A stretch of 64,000 bases of DNA from Sanderia malayensis. Taxonomy: Eukaryota > Cnidaria > Scyphozoa > Semaeostomeae > Pelagiidae. Below the pieces are notes generated by a model, which had not been told where the DNA came from, ran no database searches, and saw nothing but the letters and a program-made list of their open reading frames with translations. The DNA is taken from contig RQOL01000616.1 of assembly GCA_013076295.1 (NCBI GenBank), positions 4,120,392 to 4,184,391 of the forward strand, written 5' to 3'. Shown here in pieces: positions 46,901 to 57,700 of this stretch (within the stretch, counting starts at the first letter, position 1; every line of letters starts with the position of its first letter). The position numbers were made by a program, and so were the translations under genes.

Positions 46901-47978
46901 CCAACCTGGTGTGTCAAGGTTAGGTTTTTCTGGAGAATAAACTGACGAAACCTTAAAATGTATTTTAGCGGAGGCAACTTAAGATTTTGTCCTACCTGGT
47001 CCATAATGTATTCCTGGTAGAATACGTATATGGTCATACCCTATTGGTGACAATAACAATGCTTGCTGATTTTTACAAGTTATTATTTTGAAATAATTCT
47101 CATCAAATTGCAGCTCATTTTTGTTTTATTGATTGTCTGAACGATTTCATTTTCTAGACGAAGACCATTCAGAGGAAGACAGTAATTCAGAACCGACGAA
47201 GCAAACCAGCCATAGATGCGAAGCTATAAAGAATGATCAAAACAATTCTACGAAGTCTACCATGCTGAATAAAAGTGATAATAAAGAAGATGTTACCAAA
47301 GCAAGCAAAAGTTCAACTATGCAGCATGATCAGAGACGCAGTGCCAGTTTAAGAAAGCCAGCCGTACGGAAGGCTAGTTCAAGGTGTTACAGATCTTCCA
47401 AGAAACCACGATCAGACTCGGTTATCACCAGCAGTGTATTTTCGAAGTCTGCTTACCGTAAAAGCTTGGATGATACCAACAGGGCTTTGAAGCCAAAGGT
47501 GATGCGCTTGGCAAGCTCTGAGTCGTATGCCATGGAGGCTGAGACAACAAACAAGTTTTCAATTCTACCTCAAGATACGAGTTTTGATGGTGCTGTTGAC
47601 GAAACTTCGGTTGATATTTATTCTGATTTAGAAGATGATGCCGAAGATGAGCTCCAATCGATTGCATTTTCGTCACCAGGTCATCCAGACCGGGAGTCGT
47701 GTTTGATTGGCGTAAAAAATACCTTGTCTTCTACTCCATTGCCAGAGCAAAAAATATCAAAACAAAAATCGAGCAGTCAAGTAAACAAAAAACCAGTCAC
47801 ACAATCTCATCGTCGTTCTCTCACAGGAAAACCGAGAAGAAAGACTTGTCTGTCTTCTGTGGAACAATTAAAAAGTAATACTCAAGAACCGTTTTATAGT
47901 TATAACGAAAGTGCATCTAGCATTGCCGAAGATTTCTATAAACAGATGGCAGAGCTCAGGGCCAGCTATAAGCTTTAA
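37945..47978 (+). CDS. TASOR: TASOR-like protein (DUF3715 pseudo-PARP region, long disordered tail)
   Basis: Proposed exons: 37945-38136, 38248-38346, 39063-39144, 39278-39369, 39477-39629, 39731-39871, 40007-40058, 40213-40351, 40567-40652, 40743-40843, 40967-41039, 41226-41285, 41410-44349, 44451-44753, 44870-45041, 45163-46712, 47158-47978 (2351 aa if correct). Residues about 60-270 look like DUF3715 of TASOR/TEX15: GVYLSRCPDILTK, then KGRIKVMEE, then RPRQCLPHAVVHF. They are followed by TASOR-like pieces IVLWRGQLLNKAVF and DLFILPTCQLTRQLG. In vertebrates TASOR scaffolds the HUSH complex, which silences retroelements and transgenes through H3K9 methylation; that role here is inference. From about residue 530 the protein is low-complexity and polar, with two internal tandem repeats and an acidic Tyr-rich tract (46,000-46,200). 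The donor of the penultimate exon (GTTTGT at 46713) was chosen by phase only; GTCAGA at 46762 looks better but breaks the frame. TEX15 or TASOR2 is the main alternative identity. Confidence 0.68.
38489..38949. mobile_element. 461-bp MITE in intron 2 of the TASOR-like gene
   Basis: The left end CCGGTATGGAAAGTATGGCA and the right end, read on the minus strand CCAGTATGGAAAGTATGGCA, form inverted repeats with one mismatch. ATTACAGC flanks both sides (38481-38488 and 38950-38957), an 8-bp target duplication. An internal perfect hairpin has arms CTTGCACTTGAAAGCGA (38671-38687) and TCGCTTTCAAGTGCAAG (38693-38709). Non-coding, hAT-like by target size. Confidence 0.88.
42234..43442 (+). repeat. Six tandem coding repeats of 65-70 codons in the TASOR-like gene
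   Basis: Units starting AQESKIAEL begin at about 42234, 42444, 42639, 42846, 43053 and 43248 (spacing 195-210 bp). Each contains TARASQLNAASTFVPQW and SDIINSKFIT. Length changes are multiples of three, so the frame is kept. Confidence 0.9.
43701..44005 (+). repeat. Three tandem 102-bp coding repeats in the TASOR-like gene
   Basis: RAVDVAEQSTTLAKVVGSNI begins at 43701, 43803 and 43905. The copies are identical or nearly so at the DNA level, indicating very recent duplication. Confidence 0.93.
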
Positions 47979-48520
47979 CAATAAACGTATATTATAACTT
48001 GTTTTCTTAATCTTCGCATTTTTTATTGTCGTCTCATACATCTTAAATTATCCACCTCTTCGAATTCTTCATTCTGATAATATTTTAATATTTGTACATT
48101 TATTTCCATTTGTGTTCTGTTCGTTTATTGAAAGTTTATATTATCTTCAGATGAATTGATGAATGTTTCCATTTTTTGTGTTTACACCTACATTTCAGCC
48201 CTTTTCGTGGCTTTTATTTTGTGTAGCGAAGTGTGACATTGGGACAAATCTTGGGACATTTTTTGGATGCATTGTTTCATCTTTGATGTCAGCCACCGCA
48301 TGAAACAATACCTATTTTATTAGTACACAATATCAACTGTGCAATAATAATAGGCCATTGTGTTAGACAATGGCCAATAATGACAATGGTTAATAATGAA
48401 CCAATTGACAGTCACATGCACACGGAGCTGCATGCAAGATTGAAAATTGTTCAGGACAAACGCTCGCAATGGATGGCAAGAAATAACGCTTCCTGAAAAT
48501 GCAGCAATATTCTTTTCAAC
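47979..48520. other. Intergenic DNA, 3' flank of the TASOR-like gene
   Basis: The AATAAA at 47980-47985 overlaps the region just after the TAA stop. The rest holds a short inverted stretch near 48350-48390 (CCATTGTGTTAGACAATGG and nearby copies) and the presumed promoter of the SH2 gene. Confidence 0.5.
47980..47985 (+). terminator. Polyadenylation signal AATAAA of the TASOR-like gene
   Basis: Canonical hexamer two bases after the stop codon at 47976-47978. Confidence 0.55.
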
Positions 48521-50653
48521 ATGCCAATACATAATATTTCTGGCGTGTTGTTTAACTGTCCAGTTTTTACGGAATTTATACACAATGTTGAATATGGGTA
48601 TTATACGTGTCAATTTGAAGAATGGTTTTACGGAGTAGCTGCAGCGTTTGTCTTTATCGGTGGCCTACTTCCCGTTGCCTTGTTGATAGGCTGCTGGGCA
48701 AAATGGAAGAACTCAAAAACTGAACGAAGAAGGCTACATAGACAGGATTCTGATGCGAGTACTCATACGGACTTATCAAGACCCCAAGACCATGGAGTTT
48801 ATGAGGTAATAATTCATATTTAGACTACGAAAAAGGTAGCAGAAAATTTTCACGCCGGAGTGGGCAGGTCTCGTGCACCCACTTTGCTCGTCACATGATT
48901 CAGACAATGTTTTGTTTTTCATTTCATTCATTCAATTTACTCTTCGCATAGGTGATGAGAGATGATGATGAAAAAGATGTTTTCTTTCGGACGGCAAAAG
49001 GTAAGAATTTTGACTTTTTAAGATTCAACAAAGAGAGAAGATGCACAAGGCCAGTATGGAAAATATTTATCACTTGCACAATATTTTTTCCCAAAATTAA
49101 CTACACACAAGGAAGGGGGCGTGGTCATGCACAATGGGGCGTGGTGCGGCGCTATTCAAAAAATTTAACAGCAATTTAACGACGTTCACAGATTTCCAGC
49201 GTGCACACTGCACACAACAATTTTTCTTATGCACACCTGAGATCTCCGCAAAAAGTGCCATACTTTCTACACCAGCAACAAAGTGACACTATTATTTCCA
49301 ATTCCTATAATTCCAGGACCATATAAGAAAAGATATGGAACATTTAGTGTTCCAGATTTTGGAACAATGGGTGACAGTGGAATTCCTCATATTTATCCCA
49401 ATGTAACTCAGAGTGGGACATCAGATAGTTCACGAGGAACTCCAATACCCCCAATGCTGGAACAGCACTCCACTAATAAGCAGCAGTCACTTCCAACTCG
49501 AACAGCATTATCTTCATGTATAAAAAGGACTAAGCTTGATGCCTATACCAAAGAAGAAAGGATAGATTCGTATTTGAAAGGTGTCAAGGAATCTGAAGCT
49601 AGTAAAAAGACAGTTGTTATCGACGAAGGAAAAGCTTCTGGACGAAAAACATCAACAGATAGCGTCAACAAAAACAACATACAAACATCTGGTGAATTCA
49701 GTTGCAGCCCTGGCGGCTTGACCATGAATGCCGACCTAACTAGACCAAAAGACATACCATCCTCCAAGGAGAATTCTTTTGCAGAAGATCTTCATCTTAG
49801 CAGAGATGAACAACTTTCATCAACTGCTGTGCACTTTCCATTTTTTCAACCAACTCCACCAATGAAACATTTAGTCGATAGAATGGTATGTAAAGCGTTT
49901 TGGCTACACAACTACTAATTCTATTGCAAGTACACATCTAAGTTTAATTACATCTTGTTTTACAAAAATTTAAAGTTTTGCAATCTGCATAAATTGCTGG
50001 TTAACTTGCCCTTTTATTTACGTAAATTCATCAAATCCTCTCATCAATGCTTACTCATATCCTAGGATTTTGATCAGTACCTTTGCGATTGTGTTTCAAA
50101 ATTACCAGAAGATCAGAAAAATGGAACATTTCTCATTAGAGATTCACAAAGCAGCAATGATAAAAAGGTACAAAAACACCTTGATAGTTAAACCTGTTTT
50201 CTTTCTCTTCTTCAATAATTCTCATTAACTTTATTCAAAATTTTTCTTGATTCTTATATTTTTCACAGGTTCTGACTATTTATATGAGAAATCAAGAGCC
50301 CAGCAAGTCATTATACCATTACAAAGTATGTTTTTACATTTAATATTCAATATCACTGTCATATGGTAATAATGTTTCATTAACGTTTTGCTACATATGA
50401 ACATGCAAACCTTGGTATTGTAGATATGTTTCAATGAGGAGATGGAAGTTTATATCCCGGGAACAGAGGAAATCTTCAAAAGTCTTGATATAATGATTGA
50501 TTTTTACAGGTAAGCTAACTGACACAAGAAACTTGTTATATATTTCACGAATGGTTTGGATTTTGAGTTTCTGAACATTTCTCTTTCTTTTTAAGGAAAA
50601 AACGAACTGTGCTGCCCTGTCTACTGTCAAACTGTTTAGGAATGAATTTCTAA
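48521..50653 (+). CDS. Single-pass membrane adaptor with C-terminal SH2 domain
   Basis: Seven exons: 48521-48805, 48952-49000, 49317-49885, 50066-50167, 50269-50325, 50424-50509, 50596-50653; phases agree and give 401 aa. Residues 1-36 are short and extracellular-like with two cysteines. Residues about 37-59 form a transmembrane helix (AAAFVFIGGLLPVALLIGC) followed by a Lys/Arg-rich stop-transfer. The cytoplasmic linker is disordered, Ser/Thr-rich, with tyrosine motifs YEVM (94-97, YxxM, PI3-kinase-type) and YPNV (138-141, YxN, Grb2-type). Residues about 302-401 are an SH2 domain: GTFLIRDS with the phosphotyrosine-binding Arg at 326, LTIYM, YHYKI with the conserved His, YIPGTEEIF, and LPCLLSN. 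The short ectodomain resembles LAT-like adaptors, but those lack an SH2 domain. An upstream exon adding a signal peptide is possible. The function as a phosphotyrosine-signalling adaptor is inferred from domains only. Confidence 0.78.
49051..49274. mobile_element. Second, degraded copy of the intron-2 MITE family
   Basis: Begins CCAGTATGGAAAATAT and ends with GCAAAAAGTGCCATACTTTC, matching the termini of the element at 38489-38949; GAGATCTC and GGGCGTGG-like internal motifs are also shared. It lies in intron 2 of the SH2 gene. No clean target duplication was found. Confidence 0.65.
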
Positions 50654-51773
50654 AGGGCCCTTTGGGCTATAAATTCTGGGCTGTTTAGGCTGTAGATCTT
50701 ATTACCAGGTATTTAATCAGCTGTTATATGTAAAGGTAAGATACAATGTCATAAAAAGTTCTGAATTTAATGATGTAAAAACATGACAGAATAAGCATCT
50801 GGATATCTATAATGTTCATAAAACTAGAAATAAAGCATTATGCTTTTTGTTGCACATAATTTATCCTATAATAAATCTTATCATCAGAATTTTTAAATTT
50901 CTGATGGTAAGATCTCGATAAACAAATTTTCTATTTATAAAGATAAATAATTATTATGAAGCAGTAATTTTTGGTTTGCTAATTCTTTTCTACTAAAATA
51001 TCTAATTAAACTTTCATTAAAAATGTAATTTTCAACTGATATTATTGTTATTGTTTGATTAGTGAATTTAAATAATTTTTGGTGACCACCTACTGATAAA
51101 TTTGGAAAAAATTGGTAGAATTCTGGAAAAAATCAGCTGTTTTGCCATATTGCATTAATTATTCAACGCTATCTACTTAAATTCGCTCTAAGGTAAATTT
51201 CCTGCAGAAAAGAAAACGTGCCATTAACTGTGCAGCACAGAAATTTATGGGTCATTTCTAAAAGGACTAAGGTTTTAGAGGTAAGTGTGATATGCTTTTG
51301 GGTTTAGATTGTAAGAAAACGTTATGTCTGTGAACTGTTCTCTGTTTGCAATATGTATCGAAGCTCAAAGAAGTTCTCTAAGTGCCATAATCACTCCAGT
51401 TGTTGTGATATATCCATAAGCGTAGCGTAGCTTTCCCGATTGATCATGGGGAATAAGGTTAACTTTTTGTCTTTTCTATACAGATTTCTGCAGACAACAT
51501 TCCACAGAGAGAAGCTTCATTTAAATACGAATCTTGCATTTCAAGAACCCCAACATGGCTATGATAAGTCGACGAGGAAGCAATGTTAGCAATAGTAAGA
51601 CTTTGTACTTCAATAAAGCGATTTTCTATACATGGTAAAGATTATCGATGATTATGGATAAAAGATGCAATGCATTTTTTCATTAAGGTCATTAGCATAG
51701 TGCTGCAAAACAGCACGAGACGGCTTGAAACTTGGCCACAACGCAGATGTTTTTAGATAGTCTCATTGCAGAC
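50654..51773. other. Intergenic DNA between the SH2 and CUB-EGF genes
   Basis: AT-rich with no ORF of note. AATAAA at 50829-50834 is a candidate polyadenylation signal for the SH2 gene. The CUB-EGF promoter presumably lies at the right end. Confidence 0.5.
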
Positions 51774-54700
51774 ATGTATCAATGGTGGCCATTTTTACTG
51801 TCATTTCTTATCAGCTGCGGATTGAAATGTAAGCGAAATCACATTTCTGTTAATTTTTAATTCGAACTATTGACGCAGTTATAAACCAGCTGTTTCATTT
51901 ATAGATATACGACCAACTCAAGTAAATTTTGAGCAAAAACATTTTGCAAAACTTTGTGTGTCGAGTAATATTTTGAAAACAAACATCATTCATCTCTTTG
52001 ATGCATTCCTACTTTTTAGTTGTCTTTTTAGCAATAAAACTGTTGTATGTGTACAAAATAAGCTTTTTATTGCATTTGACTCAATCACACACACATTGTC
52101 TTCTAACAAGCGCAATTAGACAAACTGTTTTGATCAGTGGCTCTTAACCCGTAAAAACTGTTTTAATCCCAGTCAAATGTTTCAAAGAATGTCAGGGCTA
52201 TCTCTCTTCCCTTCATTAGCATAATTGTTCATTTTGCATAGTTACAGAATGTTGCAACAGTGAAACCACCTTCACTGCTTGGAGTTATCAACTGAAGTCA
52301 CAACCAAGCTCTCCAACGTATTTGCCAAATCAAGATATATGCTGGACTGCAATCGTCTCAAAGGGGAATATTATAGGCACAACTTTTATGGACTTTTACG
52401 TGAGCCCTGTTAATTTTATGTTTTATCTTTTGTGAATTCCGCTTTGTCTGTATGAATGCAAGAAAGACTTTTTCTCATTTTCAAAAATTTTTCATCATTT
52501 CATTTTTAGATGAGCAGCGATCAGGATGCTGACGTAAGTATCATGTGCTGTGCTTGGCAGAAGCTTACTTTGTATTATTAAACCTCTTTATCCCGTGTAT
52601 TAAATCTCTTTTTTTACGTTTATGATGCCATGTTAAAATCATGCTTTGTTATCTCATCATAAAACTGCTCTGACCTATTACAAAATACTTCTTATTTAAG
52701 AAATACGCAAGCAACTGCAGTAGAGCAACTGACTGGCTGAAGTTGTATGATGGAAATTCCTCATCTTCTACTCTTCTGGCGCATCTCTGTGGGCCAAACA
52801 GACCAACTACAGCATTCACTACTTCGTCAAATAACCTTCACATTCACTTTCATACAGATCCAGTGGATAACTTCAGGGGATTTCTCTTACAATATAAAGG
52901 TGAGTTGTTTCAATTTCATACGTAGGTTTGAATTGATTGCTATCCTTTATGAGCTATTGAGAGAAACATGATGCAAACGAGGTTTTGAGTAGAGGATACC
53001 ATGACGTAAATCTTACGTGTAGTGTTTTTTCTACAGGCATTTGTCAGCACAATTTGTCAGCCTCTTCAGGCATAATCGAGTCACCAAACTACCCAAACAA
53101 TTATCCAAGCGTAAGCAAATGTTCCTGGGTGATCGATTTTGGACCTGGCATTTATGTGAAGCTTGAATTCACCAGTTTCTCTTTGGAGGAGATGAGTCAG
53201 TCCTGTTTCGATTACGTCAGCATTCACAATGGCTCCAATGAAGTTTCACCTTTGGTCCATGGCACAAAGAAATACTGCGGATCGACTACACCACCGAGTG
53301 TGGTGCATCTGGGTGCTTTGACGGTTTATTTTGAGTCAGATAGAGACACGGCGAAGAATGGTTTTTCCCTAACCTACACAACTTGGGGTGAGGACCACAT
53401 CACAGCTCCAAAAATTGTTTCTTTGCTATGTGTGCTGCGTACCAGCCAATTCTCTGACAATCTCTTCGAAATCTTTTCTCTTTATTATTTGACTATATAG
53501 TATCTTTTTCTTTACCAATAGACAATAACGAGTGCTTGAATCCATCTGCTTGCCACAGTAATGCAACATGTACAAATACGCATGGATCTTACCTCTGTAA
53601 GTGTAAACATAGTTACAGTGGAGATGGAAAATCCTGTGTCTGGTATAGAGGTAAGTTAGCTGTTTTCTTCGCCTCTTAAGTTTCGCATAATTTACACAAC
53701 ACAACCGGTTTGACTATGTCCTATGTTGTATTTGATTTCTATCATTGTTCTTGCAGAATTTGATGAATGCTCCACCGGCAATCACAACTGTCATGTTGAT
53801 GCTACGTGTGTGGATACGAGAGGGGAATTCTATTGCAGATGCCGGTCTGGATTTATAGGCAATGGAACATACTGTAAAGGTTTGTCTTATGTGGCTTCTT
53901 CAGAAAGTGCGTGTTAGCAAATACAGTAAACACCCGCGTATCAGAACCTGTGAATTCTGCATCTAGCCTATTGTTCAAATACAATAGTCTATTGTCTCTT
54001 CTATTGTTTTGAGCAGGGATTTCAGCCTGGATGGTTCTTAATTCACTGGTTCGTATATGATCGTTACTAAAGCTCTATGTACATTTTAAAGTATATTGTC
54101 TTTGTTTTGCACTTCTTAGATCTTAACGAGTGTACGACGGGAATTCCATCACTGAAACATAACTGCCATCGAAATGCAACATGCAGCAATACGATTGGCT
54201 CATTTACATGCACGTGCGTTGACGTTTATACTGGTGATGGAGTTACTTGCAATGGTATGATATCTTTTGAGCTTGCTTCATTTTATTCCATGCTAATGAA
54301 TCAGGGTTTTCCTTATTTTATTTATTTACTAAATTTCATTTCTGCCACAATGTAGATTTAAACGAATGCACTAGTGGTGTGCATAGTTGTTCACACCATG
54401 CCAACTGCATCAATCAAGATGGTTCATACATGTGTCAATGCATACCTGGATACACTGGCAATGGGTCACAATGCGAGGGTATTATGCTATTGCGTTTTTA
54501 AGAATCCTGCCTTTTGCCATCTCTTTATCTCCCCACCCCCTACTTTTCTGCTCCCTTTATTTCCCTTACTACTATATCCTTGCCAGTTATAATGAAGGTA
54601 AGATCTGCATTGTCGTGCAATGCTGAGACAGTGTATTTGTATTTAATTGCATCATCTTTAAAAGCATTACTATTCTCGTCTTCTCTGCGTGATCCCATGT

Positions 54701-57700
54701 GTGAGTGGTGGATCTGAGGTCGAGGAACACGTGTATGTTAGCCTAGTAACCTTTCAATATGGTATCGTACTACTGAATGGTGTATTAAAAAGCATCATTA
54801 TAGCATGTGTCAATTACTGCATGAATGATTTTATCTTAGTAGATAGTGCATGAAGATATTTGATATTAATTGGACTGGATATGAACATTTGGTAAGTTTT
54901 TGCACTTTCCAGATTGCATGCATGCACATAATTATGCATTTTTTGTATAGATAATATGTATGTATGAATAAATAATTTTCAATTATGTTTTTAATGTGCA
55001 TGACGTTTGTTATATAGAATCGCATTACCCTTTTCTCTCCTTGGATCCACTAACACACATACACACACACAGAAGTACCGATCAAGTATACATTTCCTCT
55101 CTCTTTCTCAATCTCTGCTTTGTTTACCTTCTTCTACTTCTTCTAAGCTTCTACTTTTATTTTACTTCATTTTCTGCGGCGTGTCAACAGAAAGCAGCTC
55201 GTATGCTTTGATGAGACTTCTGGTACATTAATACATTCGATTCTGTTTTGTTTTCAGATGTAAACGAATGTTCAACTGCCACCCACAACTGCGATTTAAA
55301 TGCGGTTTGTAACAATACAATCGGATCTTATGCATGTAGCTGCGTGTCCGGGTATACAGGCAGCGGTATTAACTGCACAGACATTGACGAATGCCAGCAA
55401 GGCACGCATCAATGCAGCAAAGATGGATTGTGTATTAATACCATTGCTTTCTACAACTGTACATGTAAAGCTGGGTTCTCGGGAGATGGCTATAATTGCA
55501 CGGATGTCAATGAATGCACAGCGTTGAACCATTGCCACAAGCAGAGTACATGTCACAATAATAACGGATCATATGCCTGCATTTGCTTACTGGGGTACAG
55601 TGGAAATGGCAGCATATGCAAGGATATTGACGAATGCAAAGAAGGAACGCATGTTTGTCATGCAGATGGCACGTGTTTTAATACTAATGGATCATATCTT
55701 TGCACGTGTAATGAAGGATATTTTGGAGATGGTATTAACTGTACTGATGTCGATGAATGTGGTACAGGTACACACAATTGCAGTAACGATGGATCTTGCA
55801 CCAATACCAAGGGTTCTTATGGTTGCTCATGCAATTTGGGATACACTGGAGATGGCTTTTTATGCTCTGATATCAATGAATGTGAGACAGGCACACACAA
55901 TTGCAGTAACGATGGATCTTGCACCAATACCAAGGGTTCTTATGGTTGCTCATGCAATTTGGGATACACTGGAGATGGCTTTTTATGTCCTGATATCAAT
56001 GAATGTGAGACAGGCACACACAATTGCAGTAACGATGGATCTTGCACCAATACCAAGGGTTCTTACGGTTGCTCATGCAATTTGGGATACACTGGAGATG
56101 GCTTTTTATGCTCTGATATCAATGAATGTTGGACAGGCACACACAATTGCAGTAACGATGGATCTTGCACCAATACCAAGGGTTCTTACGGTTGCTCATG
56201 CAATTTGGGATACACTGGAGATGGCTTTTTATGCTCTGATATCAATGAATGTTGGACAGGCACACACAATTGCAGTAACGATGGATCTTGCAACAATACC
56301 AAGGGTTCTTATGGTTGCTCATGCAATTTGGGATACACTGGAGATGGCTTTTTATGCTCTGATATCAATGAATGTCGGACAGGCACACACAATTGCAGTA
56401 ACGATGGATCTTGCGCCAATACCAAGGGTTCTTATGGTTGCTCATGCAATTTGGGATACACCGGAGATGGCTTTTTATGCTCTGATATCAATGAATGTTG
56501 GACAGGCACACACAATTGCAGTAACGATGGATCTTGCACCAATACCAAAGGTTCTTATGGTTGCTCATGCAATTTGGGATACACTGGAGATGGCTTTTTA
56601 TGCTCTGATATCAATGAATGTGAGACAGGCACACACAATTGCAGTAACGATGGATCTTGCACCAATACCAAGGGTTCTTACGGTTGCTCATGCAATTTGG
56701 GATACACTGGAGATGGTTTTTTATGCTCTGATATCAATGAATGTTGGACAGGCACACACAATTGCAGTAACGATGGATCTTGCACCAATACAAAGGTTCT
56801 TATGGTTGCTCATGCAATTTGGGATACACTGGAGATGGCTTTTTATGCTCTGATATCAATGAATGTGAGACAGGCACACACGATTGCAGTAACGATGGAT
56901 CTTGCACCAATACCAAAGGTTCTTATGGTTGCTCATGCAATTTGGGATACACTGGAGATGGCTTTTTATGCTCTGATATCAATGAATGTGAGACAGGCAC
57001 ACACAATTGCAGTAACGATGGATCTTGCACCAATACCAAAGGTTCTTATGGTTGCTCATGCAATTTGGGATACACTGGAGATGGCTTTTATGCTCTGATA
57101 TCAATGAATGTGAGACAGGCACACACAATTGCAGTAACGATGGATCTTGCACCAATACCAAGGGTTCTTATGGTTGCTCATGCAATTTGGGATACACTGG
57201 AGATGGCTATTTATGTCCTGATATCAATGAATGTGAGACAGGCACACACAATTGCAGTAACGATGGATCTTGCACCAATACCAAGGGTTCTTACGGTTGC
57301 TCATGCAATTTGGGATACACTGGAGATGGCTTTTTATGCTCTGATATCAATGAATGTTGGACAGGCACACACAATTGCAGTAACGATGGATCTTGCACCA
57401 ATACCAAGGGTTCTTACGGTTGCTCATGCAATTTGGGATACACTGGAGATGGCTTTTTATGCTCTGATATCAATGAATGTTGGACAGGCACACACAATTG
57501 CAGTAACGATGGATCTTGCACCAATACCAAAGGTTCTTATGGTTGCTCATGCAATTTGGGATACACTGGAGATGGCTTTTTATGCTCTGATATCAATGAA
57601 TGTGAGACAGGCACACACAATTGCAGTAACGATGGATCTTGCACCAATACCAAGGGTTCTTATGGTTGCTCATGCAATTTGGGATACACTGGAGATGGCT

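Noticed and set aside
55573..56853. 426-codon ORF in a second frame of the EGF array
   Set aside because: A 123-bp unit is a multiple of three, so one stop-free unit in an alternative frame makes the whole array open. The peptide lacks cysteine pattern or domain and is a by-product of the repeat.
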